DNA of 64,000 bases from Vreelandella sedimenti (GTDB taxonomy: Bacteria > Pseudomonadota > Gammaproteobacteria > Pseudomonadales > Halomonadaceae), in the NCBI RefSeq assembly GCF_013416325.1, contig NZ_JACCGK010000003.1, positions 155,657 through 219,656 on the forward strand, read 5' to 3'. The position numbers and the translations under genes are program-made. Within the stretch, counting starts at the first letter, position 1; the number at the start of each line of letters is the position of its first letter. The notes beneath the pieces are model-generated. The model was not told the DNA's origin. It searched no databases and worked only from the letters and a program-made list of their open reading frames with translations. Below are positions 49,402 through 60,271 of this stretch, in pieces.

Positions 49402-50808
49402 TTAGCGCAAACGACGCCGTTCACTCGAAGAGGGAATGCCCATGGCTTCACGGTATTTCGCCACCGTACGACGCGCCACTTGAATCCCTCCTTCGCCTAA
49501 TAGTGTTACTAAGCGGCTGTCTGAAAGCGGCTTGCCGGGCGGCTCCTCTTGAATCAGTTTCTTGAGTCGTGCACGGATAGCGGTACTGGAGTGGCTGTCG
49601 CCATCTTGACCGCTCACCTGGCTTGAGAAAAAGTATTTGAGTTCAAACACACCGCGGGGTGTATGGATATATTTTTGCGTCGTTACCCGTGAAATAGTCG
49701 ACTCGTGCATCTCCACGGCTTCGGCAATGTCGGCCAATATCAGTGGTTTCATGGCTTCTTCGCCGTGCTCTAAAAAGCCAATCTGACGGGTAATGATTTC
49801 GCGACCAACACGCAGCAGCGTATCGTTTCGGCTAGAGAGGCTCTTGATCAGCCAGCGCGCTTCCTGGAGGTGCTCTTTGAGAAACTGATTATCCTGACTT
49901 TTGTCCGCACGCTTAATCAGGCTGGCATAGTCGGGCTGAATGCGCAGTCGTGGCAGGGCCTCGGGGTTGAGCTCTAAATGCCAGCCTTCATTGTCGTGGC
50001 GGACGACTAGATCGGGGGTGACATAGCTGTCGTCGGTGTCGCCGTAAGCGCTGCCTGGCCTTGGGTCTAGGCTGCGAATAAGCAGGATGACATCGGCCAG
50101 CTGTTCATCGTCGAGCCCTAGGCGGCGTTTCAGCAGGCGCATATCGTCTTTGCCAAGCGCTTCGAGAAACTGCCTCACCAAGCGGCGGGCGGGAACCAGC
50201 AGTGGCGTATCATCGGGGAGAGCAGCGAGTTGCAGCATCAAGCATTCACGCAGGTCACGGGCAAATATGCCGGTCGGCTCAAACTGCTGGAGCTTGAGTA
50301 GAATGGTTTCCACCTCGCGCTGGCTAAGCCCGTCAATGCCCTGGGCACGAAGCCCTTCGCGGATGTCGTTGAGCGGCTGGGTCAGGTAGCCGTTGGCGTC
50401 TAGTGCGTCGATTAAACTTTCCGCGACAAGCTGCTCACGCGCGCTAAAATCGGTCATGGCGAGTTGCCACAGCAGGTGGCCATGAAGACTCTGCCCGGCT
50501 GCCTGACGCTCAAAGTCGGGGCCTTCGCTGCTGCCCCCCTGGCTACCCATATCTTGATAGGTATCTGACCAGTCGCTATCTACCGAGAGCTCAGTAGGGA
50601 TGCTCTCTGACCACTCTTCTTCCTTAGGCTCGCTGACAGCCTGTTCACTAAACTCATCTTCCTGCTCCAGCATGGGATTGGCATCAAGGGCCTGCTGAAT
50701 TTCTTGACGAAGATCCAGCGTAGAGAGTTGCAACAGCGCAATGGCTTGCTGCAACTGGGGCGTCATGGTCAGCTGTGTGCCGATACGCAGTTGGAGAGAA
50801 GCTTTCAT
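49402..50808 (-). CDS. rpoN: RNA polymerase sigma-54 factor
   Basis: Alternative sigma factor that recognises -24/-12 promoters and needs AAA+ activators. It has the N-terminal Gln/Leu-rich activator-interacting region (LQLRIGTQLTMTPQLQQAIALLQLSTLDLRQEI), an acidic region II, a core-binding domain, the helix-turn-helix, and the RpoN box ARRTVAKYREAMGI near the C-terminus. ATG 50808 gives 468 residues; ATG 50814 is also possible. A 135-bp gap to lptB allows a separate promoter. Confidence 0.97.
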   Translation of the reverse strand: MKASLQLRIGTQLTMTPQLQQAIALLQLSTLDLRQEIQQALDANPMLEQEDEFSEQAVSEPKEEEWSESIPTELSVDSDWSDTYQDMGSQGGSSEGPDFERQAAGQSLHGHLLWQLAMTDFSAREQLVAESLIDALDANGYLTQPLNDIREGLRAQGIDGLSQREVETILLKLQQFEPTGIFARDLRECLMLQLAALPDDTPLLVPARRLVRQFLEALGKDDMRLLKRRLGLDDEQLADVILLIRSLDPRPGSAYGDTDDSYVTPDLVVRHDNEGWHLELNPEALPRLRIQPDYASLIKRADKSQDNQFLKEHLQEARWLIKSLSSRNDTLLRVGREIITRQIGFLEHGEEAMKPLILADIAEAVEMHESTISRVTTQKYIHTPRGVFELKYFFSSQVSGQDGDSHSSTAIRARLKKLIQEEPPGKPLSDSRLVTLLGEGGIQVARRTVAKYREAMGIPSSSERRRLR

Positions 50809-50943
50809 GACCATCTGAGAACCACTCGTTAATCAGAATGCTCCACCCTAGTGCGAGTGAGTGCTTGGCGCAAGTGCAATAAGCATGCCATTGGTAGTAA
50901 AGTTGTTTTAAAGCGCTATTTAGGGGCTATTAAGGCAAAAACA

Positions 50944-51693
50944 TTACAGGCGAAAATCGGCGCCCAAATAAACATCCCTTACTTTTTGGTTGGTGAGAAT
51001 CGAGGTGGGTGAGCCACTGGCGATGATTTGCCCATCGCCGACGATATAGGCGATGTCGCAAATGTCTAGTGTTTCACGCACGTTGTGATCGGTGATCAGC
51101 ACGCCGATATGGCGCTGTTTCAGTGCACGAATGATGGTTTTAATCTCACCTACCGAGATGGGGTCAACACCCGCAAAAGGCTCGTCGAGTAGAATAAAAG
51201 CGGGTTCTGTGGCTAGCGAGCGGGCTATTTCTACCCGCCTGCGCTCGCCGCCCGAAAGGCTCATGCCCAGGTTGTCGCGAATATGGGTGATATGGAAGTC
51301 TTCGAGTAGCGCTTCCAAACGCTGTTCGCGGTCGCTGCGGTTAAGCTCTTTGCGGGTCTCGAGTATCGCCATAATATTCTCGGCAACCGAGAGTTTGCGG
51401 AAAATAGACGCCTCTTGAGGTAGATAGCCAATCCCCGCGGCTGCACGCTCGTGCATGGGGGCACGCGTTAAATCCACATCGTCGATACCCACCTTGCCAG
51501 CGTCGGATTTGACCAGCCCAACAATCATATAAAATGAGGTGGTTTTGCCCGCGCCGTTGGGGCCCAAAAGGCCAACGACACTGCCTTGGGATATTTCCAA
51601 ATTGATGTCTTTGACCACTCGGCGGCGTTTGTAGCTTTTAGCCAGGTGGTGAGCATAAAGGGTTTTGATCGGCGCAGTGTCAGCAGTTACCAC
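50944..51693 (-). CDS. lptB: LPS export ABC transporter ATPase LptB
   Basis: Cytoplasmic ATPase that powers lipopolysaccharide extraction through LptFG. Walker A GPNGAGKT (44-51), signature LSGGERRR, Walker [14 protein letters not shown] and the H-loop [14 protein letters not shown] are intact. The start is GTG 51693 with GGGAGCC 6 nt upstream; the gene begins 11 bp after lptA. lptF and lptG are not in this window, as is usual. Confidence 0.96.
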   Translation of the reverse strand: MVTADTAPIKTLYAHHLAKSYKRRRVVKDINLEISQGSVVGLLGPNGAGKTTSFYMIVGLVKSDAGKVGIDDVDLTRAPMHERAAAGIGYLPQEASIFRKLSVAENIMAILETRKELNRSDREQRLEALLEDFHITHIRDNLGMSLSGGERRRVEIARSLATEPAFILLDEPFAGVDPISVGEIKTIIRALKQRHIGVLITDHNVRETLDICDIAYIVGDGQIIASGSPTSILTNQKVRDVYLGADFRL

Positions 51694-51704
51694 AGCTAGG
51701 CTCC

Positions 51705-52223
51705 CTATTGTTCAGGCTGAAGGGTCATGCGTATGCGCTGGGGCTCGCTGCCGTCAACGTCAGAGCGCGCTTGAATCACTTCTCGGTCAATAAAATACTC
51801 AAGACGACCGCCGCTAAAGGTGTCCTCTTGCTGGGTCAGTTCGGCTTGGTCGATCAGCTCTACGCGACGCTCGGCGACGTGATAAATAATCCGCCGCGCC
51901 CAGCCTTCCGTGGGCCCTTCTTGATCTTCGCCTTGATGGCGCAAGTAGGCGCGCTCACCGGTGGCGGTGGCTGTCGAGAGCTCGCCCGCGTCGTTACGTT
52001 CGATCTCTACCCGCTCGCCGCGTAATTGCATTTCGCCTTGGCGAATGTCTACATCCCCAGTGTAAACAGCTGTGCCTGCCCGCTGATCAAGATCTAAACG
52101 GTCGGCTTCCACTTCCACTGGGGCTTGTTGGGAAGATGAGTTGGTTTGGGCTAACACTGATAAAGGTATCGCTAAACCGAACAGTGCAGTGTAGAGCAGG
52201 GCTGGGGAAATCATGGCTTTCAT
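51705..52223 (-). CDS. lptA: LPS transport periplasmic bridge protein LptA
   Basis: Periplasmic beta-jellyroll protein that forms the bridge carrying lipopolysaccharide from LptC to LptD. A signal peptide ([22 protein letters not shown]) precedes the OstA-like domain starting [39 protein letters not shown]. Length 172 (E. coli 185). AGGAA lies before ATG 52223. It is spaced 11 bp from lptC and 11 bp from lptB. Confidence 0.94.
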   Translation of the reverse strand: MKAMISPALLYTALFGLAIPLSVLAQTNSSSQQAPVEVEADRLDLDQRAGTAVYTGDVDIRQGEMQLRGERVEIERNDAGELSTATATGERAYLRHQGEDQEGPTEGWARRIIYHVAERRVELIDQAELTQQEDTFSGGRLEYFIDREVIQARSDVDGSEPQRIRMTLQPEQ

Positions 52224-52234
52224 GGCGTTTCCTA

Positions 52235-52804
52235 TTAGCGTTGTGTGGCCGGGGGGTGCGTGCCGCGCACATTATCCGTTAAGCGAACCTGGCTGGTGTT
52301 AAGCCAAACGTCCATACGTGAAGCGCTCATTTGCTGTGGTGGTTGCTGCATCAATACCGGTGTGTCACTCCAGGCATGCTGCTCAAGGCCATCGTAGTGC
52401 AGTAGCTCGGTATCTAGCTGCCAGCCTTCATCTGGTGCAAATAGCCGAGCCGAACCTGACAGCAGCAGGGCTTGGGTAGCGGTATTGAGCGTGCCTACAT
52501 CGGCGCTGGCCAGCCACTGACGGTTTTCGCTGTCATACAGTACTGCCTCGGGCTCTTCTGTCCAGGTTTCGCTTCGCTGCGGGGTATGTATAAGACGCGG
52601 TGTTTTTAGCGACTGCATGACACTGCCGTTATCACCGAATAGGGTAATCTCAGCATTTTCCAGCACGTGGCCAGGTTCCTGAGCCTGTGCGTCGGGATCG
52701 ATGCTGGTGTCTTGAGGCCCGCGGGGGTCAAGCCATACCAGCAGAATCCCTAGCGCGATGACTAGCCCGGCTAACCAAAGGCGTACTTTAAAGCGTTTAA
52801 ACAT
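52235..52804 (-). CDS. lptC: LPS export inner-membrane protein LptC
   Basis: Bitopic protein that receives lipopolysaccharide from LptBFG and passes it to LptA. A single N-terminal helix (about 7-24, VRLWLAGLVIALGILLVWL) anchors a 165-residue periplasmic domain with NAEITLFGDNGSVMQSLKTPRL and LHYDGLEQHAWSDTPVLMQ. The length of 189 matches the family. The ATG lies directly after the kdsC stop. Confidence 0.93.
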   Translation of the reverse strand: MFKRFKVRLWLAGLVIALGILLVWLDPRGPQDTSIDPDAQAQEPGHVLENAEITLFGDNGSVMQSLKTPRLIHTPQRSETWTEEPEAVLYDSENRQWLASADVGTLNTATQALLLSGSARLFAPDEGWQLDTELLHYDGLEQHAWSDTPVLMQQPPQQMSASRMDVWLNTSQVRLTDNVRGTHPPATQR

Positions 52805-53347
52805 TTACGTGCGGCCGTGCAAATAGGTGTCGAGCACCGCGCCCCAGTGTCCTTGAGATTCAAGCAGCGTATCGCAGATCTCACGCACGGCACCATGGCC
52901 ACCCAGGCGTTCGGTAGTCCAGTCGGCGTGGGTGTGCATATAATCCGGTGCGTTAGGTACGGTAATGCCGACGCCGCATCGTTTGATCGCCGCTAGGTCG
53001 GGTAGGTCGTCGCCACAATAAGCCACTTGGTCTAGTTCAATATCGAGGCGCTGGCAGAGCCCGCGCAGTGTGACCAGCTTGTCTTCACAGCCTTGGTGAA
53101 CATGGTCAATGCCGAGTGCTGCCGCGCGTTGGCTAACCATGGGAGAGTCGCGCCCGGTAATCAACGCTACATGTACGCCCACGCGTTTGAGAAGCTTTAG
53201 CCCGTGGCCATCCTGGGTGTGGAATGCTTTGATTTCGATACCATCGGCCTGAAAGTAGAGGCGTCCATCGGTGAGGACACCGTCAACATCCAGTGCTAGC
53301 AGGCGTACACGGCGGAGTCGGTCGAGTAGCGAGGCAGGTAGGGTCAT
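52805..53347 (-). CDS. kdsC: 3-deoxy-D-manno-octulosonate 8-phosphate phosphatase
   Basis: HAD-superfamily phosphatase that dephosphorylates KDO-8-phosphate before activation to CMP-KDO. The nucleophile motif is LALDVDGVLTDG with Asp20 and Asp22; ITGRDSPMVSQRAAALGI and YCGDDLPDLAAIKRCG supply the other HAD motifs. It is a 180-residue minimal HAD protein without a cap, as for KdsC tetramers. GGAGG precedes ATG 53347. kdsD lies 52 bp upstream. Confidence 0.95.
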   Translation of the reverse strand: MTLPASLLDRLRRVRLLALDVDGVLTDGRLYFQADGIEIKAFHTQDGHGLKLLKRVGVHVALITGRDSPMVSQRAAALGIDHVHQGCEDKLVTLRGLCQRLDIELDQVAYCGDDLPDLAAIKRCGVGITVPNAPDYMHTHADWTTERLGGHGAVREICDTLLESQGHWGAVLDTYLHGRT

Positions 53348-53399
53348 AGAACCTCCATATCAATCAGTTCGTAAAGCAGGTCGTGTTGGCGCCGCTGGG

Positions 53400-54386
53400 T
53401 TAAATAACGCCGCTGGCGAGCAGGTCGTGCATATGTAGAGCCCCAATAGGGCGCTGTTGTTCATCAACCACCGCTAGCGCGGTAATACGGCTTTCTTCCA
53501 TGATGCGTACCGCTTCGGCCGCCAGGATGTCGGGGCCTATGCGTTTGCCCGGCCGGGTCATGACATCATCAACGCACACGTCGCGCAGATTATGGAATTG
53601 ATCCAGCGTGCGGCGTAGGTCGCCATCGGTGTAGACCCCCGCTAATCGTCCCTCACTATCCACTACGCAGGTAAAGCCAAGCCCTTGCCGGGTAATTTCG
53701 AGTAATGCGTCGCGCAGCGGGCTGCCCAATGCGACTTGGGGCAGGCGTGCGCCGTCGTGCATTAGGTCTCTAACGCGTAGCAGTAAGCGCTTGCCCAAAC
53801 TGCCACCAGGGTGGGAGAGGGCAAAATCTTCAGCGGTAAAGCCGCGTGCTTCCAGTAACGCAACCGCCAGTGCATCACCCAGGGCGAGGGCAGCGGTGGT
53901 GGAACTGGTAGGGGCGAGATCTAGCGGGCAAGCCTCACGCTCAACGCCACTGTTTAGGTGCGCATCAGCGTGCTTGGCAAGCGTGGAGTGGGGTCGCCCC
54001 GTCATGCTGACCAGCGGTGTACCCAGGCGTTTAAGTAGTGGTAGCAGAGCAGTGACTTCGGCAGTTTCGCCCGAGTTAGACAGCGCCAGCACTACATCTG
54101 CGCGGGTAATCATGCCTAGATCGCCATGGCTGGCTTCGCCGGGGTGAACGAAAAAAGCCGGCGTGCCGGTACTGGCAAGTGTCGCCGCTAGCTTTCCAGC
54201 AATATGTCCCGACTTGCCCATACCGGTCACCACTACACGACCTTGGCAGGCGAGAATTAGCTCACAGGCGCGATCAAAGCTTTCGTCTAGCTTAGCCTGA
54301 AGGCCTCCAATCGCTGCCTGCTCGATTTGTAGCGTACGCAGTGCGCTTTCACGTAGCAGGCTGGAGGGGGCGATAGGCTGGCGCAT
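53400..54386 (-). CDS. kdsD: arabinose-5-phosphate isomerase
   Basis: Converts ribulose-5-phosphate to arabinose-5-phosphate, first step of KDO synthesis. A SIS sugar-isomerase domain (about 35-180) contains VVVTGMGKSGHIAGKLAATLASTGTPAFFVHPGEASHGDLGM, followed by two CBS domains (about 205-328). ATG 54386 gives 328 residues, the E. coli length; the open frame continues 75 codons upstream but that part is unrelated. It is the first gene of the kdsD-kdsC-lptC-lptA-lptB-rpoN series. Confidence 0.96.
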   Translation of the reverse strand: MRQPIAPSSLLRESALRTLQIEQAAIGGLQAKLDESFDRACELILACQGRVVVTGMGKSGHIAGKLAATLASTGTPAFFVHPGEASHGDLGMITRADVVLALSNSGETAEVTALLPLLKRLGTPLVSMTGRPHSTLAKHADAHLNSGVEREACPLDLAPTSSTTAALALGDALAVALLEARGFTAEDFALSHPGGSLGKRLLLRVRDLMHDGARLPQVALGSPLRDALLEITRQGLGFTCVVDSEGRLAGVYTDGDLRRTLDQFHNLRDVCVDDVMTRPGKRIGPDILAAEAVRIMEESRITALAVVDEQQRPIGALHMHDLLASGVI

Positions 54387-54712
54387 AGCGTTTTCTCTTA
54401 ACAAATGAAAATATAAAAGTAGTAACCGGTAAGAATAACATCTCGACACCTCTAATAGGCAGTAATTGAGGTGACTACCCAGGGCTATACCCGCATCACC
54501 AGTGCCGAAGAGCAGGTTTAGGCGAGGATAAGCAAGCCTTTGTAACTTTGATAACCCTAAACAATAGCAAAGCCCATTCGTGCAGTAATGGCTTGTAGCG
54601 TTATAGTACAATGTTCGATAATGTTTTAGAAACGCTGTTTTCTAACTGCGATAGCCGCAAGTAGGGTATGCTATGCAGCTTTAGTCGCGCCTCGTTAAGA
54701 GTCAACTGATCC
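54387..54712. promoter_or_regulatory. 326-bp kdsD/mlaF divergent intergenic
   Basis: No credible gene. It should hold divergent promoters for the LPS and Mla operons. CACCTC (54447-54452) and GAGGTG (54468-54473) form an inverted repeat with a 15-bp spacer. Around 54572-54595, AGCCCATT can pair with AATGGCT with one bulge. TACAAT in the stretch before 54615 could be a -10 element for mlaF. The region is AT-richer than the genes on each side. Confidence 0.4.
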
Positions 54713-55525
54713 ATGACAGATGCACCCTTTATAGAAATTGAAGAGCTTTACTTTTCGCGTGGTGATCACGAAATTTTCCGTGGCGTGAATATGACCATAC
54801 CGCGGGGTAAAGTAACCGCGATCATGGGGCCAAGCGGTACTGGTAAGACCACGCTACTGAAGCTGATCGGCGGCCAGCTAACCCCGGAAAGTGGTCGAAT
54901 ACTCATTGATGGACAGGATGTTCATCAACTGTCCCGCAAGGCGCTATTCACGCTACGCAAGCGGATGGGAATGCTGTTTCAGAGCGGTGCGCTGTTTTCT
55001 GATTTAGATGTGTTTGAAAACGTTGCCTTTCCGCTGCGGGTGCATACGAACTTGCCCGATACCATGGTGCGTGACCTGGTGTTGCTCAAGCTACAGGCGG
55101 TCGGCCTGCGCGGAGCGCGACACTTAACACCTGCGGAGCTGTCCGGAGGGATGGCGCGCCGGGTCGCGTTGGCTCGTGCGGTGGCGCTGGATCCAGAGCT
55201 GATTCTGTATGACGAGCCGTTTGTTGGTCAGGATCCCATCTCTATGGGCGTGTTGGTACAGCTAATCAAGCGCCTTAACCAAGCGCTGCAGCTAACCTCG
55301 GTAGTGGTTTCCCATGATATCAAGGAGACCTTGAGTATTGCGGACTATCTCTACCTGATCGCCGATGGCCAGGTGGTGGCTCATGGCACGCCGCAAACCT
55401 TGGACACAAATCAAGACCCCCGAGTTAGCCAGTTTATTCATGGCGAACCCGATGGTCCGGTGCCATTTCACTACCCCGCTGAGGCGTTTTATCGCGATAT
55501 TCTGGGTGAGGCTCCGGTTAAATAG
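54713..55525 (+). CDS. mlaF: phospholipid transport ATPase MlaF
   Basis: ATPase of the MlaFEDB complex that moves phospholipids between outer and inner membranes to keep lipid asymmetry. Walker A GPSGTGKT (39-46), the signature LSGGMARRVALARA, Walker B LILYDEPFVGQDP and the switch His (VVSHDIKETLS) are intact. Length 270 (E. coli 269). It opens mlaFEDCB-ibaG-murA-hisG-hisD. Confidence 0.96.
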   Translation: MTDAPFIEIEELYFSRGDHEIFRGVNMTIPRGKVTAIMGPSGTGKTTLLKLIGGQLTPESGRILIDGQDVHQLSRKALFTLRKRMGMLFQSGALFSDLDVFENVAFPLRVHTNLPDTMVRDLVLLKLQAVGLRGARHLTPAELSGGMARRVALARAVALDPELILYDEPFVGQDPISMGVLVQLIKRLNQALQLTSVVVSHDIKETLSIADYLYLIADGQVVAHGTPQTLDTNQDPRVSQFIHGEPDGPVPFHYPAEAFYRDILGEAPVK

Positions 55526-55592
55526 AACCGCTAGGGTGGGTGGCACAATGCGCTTAAATGCACCAATGCAGGGTAAATAAAGGGCAGAGTTA

Positions 55593-56393
55593 ATGCAGTC
55601 AAAGTTCTCTAACAGCGCCGCACGTGTTACACGGCTGGGGCGCCGAGGGTGCGACTTAATGGAAGCATTGGGTCGAGCTGGTGTGTTTCTATTCCAGTCG
55701 GTGGTTGGCGTGCCTTCCCGGGAAGGCTGGCGATTATGGTTGCACCAAATGCACTTTGTTGGCGTGCTTTCGTTAGCCATTGTCTTGGTGTCGGGGCTGT
55801 TTATTGGCATGGTGCTGGCACTGCAGGGCTATACCATTTTGGTCGATTTCGGGGCTGAGCAGGCGCTGGGACAAATGGTGGCACTGTCGCTATTGCGGGA
55901 GTTAGCCCCAGTGGTGGCTGCACTACTATTCGCTGGCCGGGCGGGATCTGCGCTTACTGCTGAGATCGGTTTAATGAAAGCGACAGAGCAGCTCACCAGC
56001 ATGGAGATGATCGGCGTTGACCCACTGCGCCGCGTGGTGGCGCCACGACTATGGGCGGGCTTTGTGTCACTGCCTATTTTAACGGTTGGGTTTAGTGTAG
56101 TGGGCATCTGGGGTGGCTACTTGGTGGGCGTGGAGTGGCTAGGCGTCTTTGAGGGCTCTTACTGGAGCAACATGCAGGCCAATGTGGCCTTTATCAGTGA
56201 TATCGGTAACGGCATGATCAAAAGTGCCGTATTTGCTTTGGTGGTGACCTGGATCGCGGTATTTCAAGGTTATGATTTGGTGCCCACTTCTGAAGGCATT
56301 TCCCGCGCTACTACGCGCACGGTGGTGTATTCGTCGCTTGCAGTATTGGGGCTTGATTTTGTGTTGACCGCCATTATGTTTGGCGGCCTTTAA
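55593..56393 (+). CDS. mlaE: phospholipid transport permease MlaE
   Basis: Inner-membrane permease of the Mla transporter, 266 residues with about five membrane helices. The conserved MlaE segments [59 protein letters not shown] and [20 protein letters not shown] are present. The ATG at 55593 follows a weak AAGGG site; the 67-bp gap after mlaF is the largest among the first Mla genes. Confidence 0.95.
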   Translation: MQSKFSNSAARVTRLGRRGCDLMEALGRAGVFLFQSVVGVPSREGWRLWLHQMHFVGVLSLAIVLVSGLFIGMVLALQGYTILVDFGAEQALGQMVALSLLRELAPVVAALLFAGRAGSALTAEIGLMKATEQLTSMEMIGVDPLRRVVAPRLWAGFVSLPILTVGFSVVGIWGGYLVGVEWLGVFEGSYWSNMQANVAFISDIGNGMIKSAVFALVVTWIAVFQGYDLVPTSEGISRATTRTVVYSSLAVLGLDFVLTAIMFGGL

Positions 56394-56409
56394 TGGCTGG
56401 AGCAGTTTC

Positions 56410-56874
56410 ATGAAACGCAGTAAAACCATGGAGTTCGGTGTGGGTCTGTTTATGGTGGCGGGCATTCTGGGACTGGTGTTCCTCGGCCTACGTGTGAGTG
56501 GACTGACGCTCTCAGCGCCCACGCAGTCGTTTCAGCTAGAGGCCAACTTCGCCAATATTGGCAGTTTAAAACCCCGTGCCCGGGTCACCATGGCAGGTGT
56601 GACGGTGGGGCGGGTCGAAGCCATTGAACTGGATACGCAGTGGTTCGATGCGCGGGTCGTTCTTAGTCTGGATAGCGAGCTTGAAGGGCAACTCTCCAAA
56701 GACTCGATTGCCTCGATCCTGACCGCAGGCTTATTAGGTGAGCAGTACATTGGCCTTAGCGTGGGCGGCGATCCTGAAATGCTGGAGGATGGCGATACGA
56801 TTCGCGACACCCAGTCGGCACTGGTGCTGGAAGAACTTATCCAGCAGTTTGTGTCCAATATGGCAACTAACTAG
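56410..56874 (+). CDS. mlaD: phospholipid-binding MCE protein MlaD
   Basis: Periplasmic MCE-domain protein, anchored by one N-terminal helix (about 7-25, EFGVGLFMVAGILGLVFLGL), that forms a hexameric pore above MlaE. The MCE core FQLEANFANIGSLKPRARVTMAGVTVGRVEAIEL and ILTAGLLGEQYIGLSVGG is intact. Length 154 is like Pseudomonas and shorter than E. coli (183). ATG 56410 starts MKRSKTME; the longer frame from 56380 overlaps mlaE and is not needed. Confidence 0.95.
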   Translation: MKRSKTMEFGVGLFMVAGILGLVFLGLRVSGLTLSAPTQSFQLEANFANIGSLKPRARVTMAGVTVGRVEAIELDTQWFDARVVLSLDSELEGQLSKDSIASILTAGLLGEQYIGLSVGGDPEMLEDGDTIRDTQSALVLEELIQQFVSNMATN

Positions 56875-56946
56875 TGTTTCAAACGGCAGACACTAATCCA
56901 GTGTAATAACGGGCCCAGTGCAATACCGGGTGGGGAGATGATGGTT

Positions 56947-57606
56947 ATGAATGGAGTGAACTTGATGATGGGTCGTTGGTTATTGGTGGTAATGATGCTG
57001 GCAGCGTTAATGGTGCCACTGCAGTCACAGGCGCAGTCTCAGACACCTGAAGCGATGATTCGCGATAACGTTGAATCGTTAATGAGAGATCTTGAAGGCC
57101 GTAAAGATTATTACGCCAACAACCTTGGCGAACTCGAAGAGCTGGTGGATAGTAATCTCGATCAAGTGGCTGACTTCCGCTACATCGGTGCTAGCGTGAT
57201 GGGCAGCTATTTTCGCAACGCTTCGCCGGAACAACGTAGCCGTTTTGTTGATGTATTTCGTCAAACGTTGATCGATACCTATACCCGTGGGCTGGTGACG
57301 TTTGATTATGATGAGCTACGGGTGTTGGATGCCCAGCAGGCTCAGCGCTATGACGACCAGGCCAGCGTTGCCATGGAAGTAGTGGCCAATAACGGTGAGG
57401 TGTACCCCGTAAGCTATAGCTTGAGACTCTCCGATGGCGAATGGCGGGTGGTTAACGTGATCGTTAACGGTATTAACCTGGGTTTGACGTTCCGTAATCA
57501 GTTTGACCAAGCCATGCGCGATAACAACCGTGATTATGACGCGGTTATTGACGGGTGGTCGCCTGAAGTGGGCGTTGAAGAGCTTGAGCAGGGAGGAGAT
57601 GCGTGA
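56947..57606 (+). CDS. mlaC: periplasmic phospholipid shuttle MlaC
   Basis: Soluble carrier between the MlaA-porin complex in the outer membrane and MlaFEDB. A signal peptide (hydrophobic run WLLVVMMLAALMVPLQSQAQSQ) is followed by the MlaC/Ttg2D domain with YIGASVMGSYFRNASPEQRSRFVDVFRQTLIDTY and WRVVNVIVNGINLGLTFRNQF. ATGs at 56938, 56941 and 56947 are all in frame; GGGGAG at 56932-56937 is best spaced for 56947. The stop overlaps the mlaB start. Confidence 0.94.
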   Translation: MNGVNLMMGRWLLVVMMLAALMVPLQSQAQSQTPEAMIRDNVESLMRDLEGRKDYYANNLGELEELVDSNLDQVADFRYIGASVMGSYFRNASPEQRSRFVDVFRQTLIDTYTRGLVTFDYDELRVLDAQQAQRYDDQASVAMEVVANNGEVYPVSYSLRLSDGEWRVVNVIVNGINLGLTFRNQFDQAMRDNNRDYDAVIDGWSPEVGVEELEQGGDA

Positions 57607-57941
57607 CAGTGCTGTTTTCACGCCCCGGTGTAACGGTTAGTGTAGAAAACACTACCTTGCTGGTGGAAGGTGATGTGGAGGTATCATTGGCGGCCGATTT
57701 GGCAGCCAGTGGTGTTAAATGGCTCAAACACACTGAGCTAACTTCGCTCGGCTTAGACTTTAGTCGCGTTGAAAAAGCCAGCAGTGCTGCCATTAGCGTG
57801 CTGTTTGAATGGCTACGAATTTGTCGGCAACGCGGTATCCATATCCAAGCCATTCTTTTTTCAGCGCCGCTACGTCGACTTGCCTCCTTGGCTGAATTGG
57901 ATGCTTTGATCGATCAGCCTGCGGCTACTTTGGCCGTTTAA
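57603..57941 (+). CDS. mlaB: STAS-domain protein MlaB
   Basis: Small cytoplasmic subunit (112 residues) that binds MlaF and is needed for ATPase function. It has the STAS pattern LLVEGDVEVSLAADLAASGVKWLK, LGLDFSRVEKASSAAISVLFEWLR and ILFSAPLRRLASLAELD. The start is GTG 57603, overlapping the mlaC stop as GTGA with GGGAGG upstream, so translation is coupled. Confidence 0.92.
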   Translation: MTVLFSRPGVTVSVENTTLLVEGDVEVSLAADLAASGVKWLKHTELTSLGLDFSRVEKASSAAISVLFEWLRICRQRGIHIQAILFSAPLRRLASLAELDALIDQPAATLAV

Positions 57942-58032
57942 CGCCCCGGCATCGCCAAGCGCACTGCTTTTCTTTATTATGTCGACCCAATTGTTCATTA
58001 ATAACGATGACCCCAAAGGAGTTTTCTGCGCC

Positions 58033-59557
<1,525 letters not shown>

Positions 59558-59604
59558 ACCATTTCTACTGAGCCCCTGCACGCTAATAACTACTGGGCAA
59601 CACG

Positions 59605-60258
59605 ATGAGTAAGCAACTGATTTTAGCCCTCTCGAAGGGCCGTATTCTGGAAGAGACGCTGCCACTGCTGGCCGATGCGGGTATCACGCCCGTAGAAGAT
59701 TTAAGCAAAAGTCGTAAGCTGCTATTTGATACCAACTTGCCCGACGTAAAACTGGTCATTATCCGTGCCACCGACGTGCCCACCTACGTCCAGCTGGGGG
59801 CGGCCGATGTCGGTATCGCAGGTAAAGATGTGCTGCTTGAGCACGGTGCCGAAGGGCTTTATGAGCCGCTGGATTTGGAAATTGCCCGCTGTAAGTTGAT
59901 GACCGCGGGTGTGACCGGCCAGTTGCCAGCCCGTGCCCGGCGTCGGGTGGCAACGAAATTTGTTAACGTGGCGCGACGCTACTACGCCGAGCAGGGAATT
60001 CAGGCCGAGGTGATCAAACTTTATGGCGCTATGGAACTGGCGCCGTTAATGAACCTCGCCGATGAAATTGTCGATATCGTCGATACTGGCAATACCCTGC
60101 GGGCGAATGGTATGGAGCCGCGTGAGCTTATTGCCCATATCAGCACCCGGCTGGTGGTGAATAAGGCCGCCATGACCATGAAGCATGAGCGTATTAAGCC
60201 GTTACTAGAGCGCTTGAACAGTGCGGTCAAAAAGCGTCAGACCCAGCTTGCCGAATGA
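59605..60258 (+). CDS. hisG: ATP phosphoribosyltransferase catalytic subunit, short form
   Basis: First step of histidine synthesis, joining ATP and PRPP. At 217 residues this is the short HisG that lacks the C-terminal regulatory domain of the enteric enzyme (about 300) and needs HisZ. The motifs [36 protein letters not shown] and [20 protein letters not shown] are intact. The required HisZ is encoded at 15598. It follows murA by 47 bp and precedes hisD by 13 bp. Confidence 0.96.
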   Translation: MSKQLILALSKGRILEETLPLLADAGITPVEDLSKSRKLLFDTNLPDVKLVIIRATDVPTYVQLGAADVGIAGKDVLLEHGAEGLYEPLDLEIARCKLMTAGVTGQLPARARRRVATKFVNVARRYYAEQGIQAEVIKLYGAMELAPLMNLADEIVDIVDTGNTLRANGMEPRELIAHISTRLVVNKAAMTMKHERIKPLLERLNSAVKKRQTQLAE

Positions 60259-60271
60259 TGTGAGGTGACCC

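Noticed and set aside
55539..55560. Possible sigma-54 promoter (TGGCAC...) between mlaF and mlaE
   Set aside because: The -12 element lacks the required GC at the right spacing.
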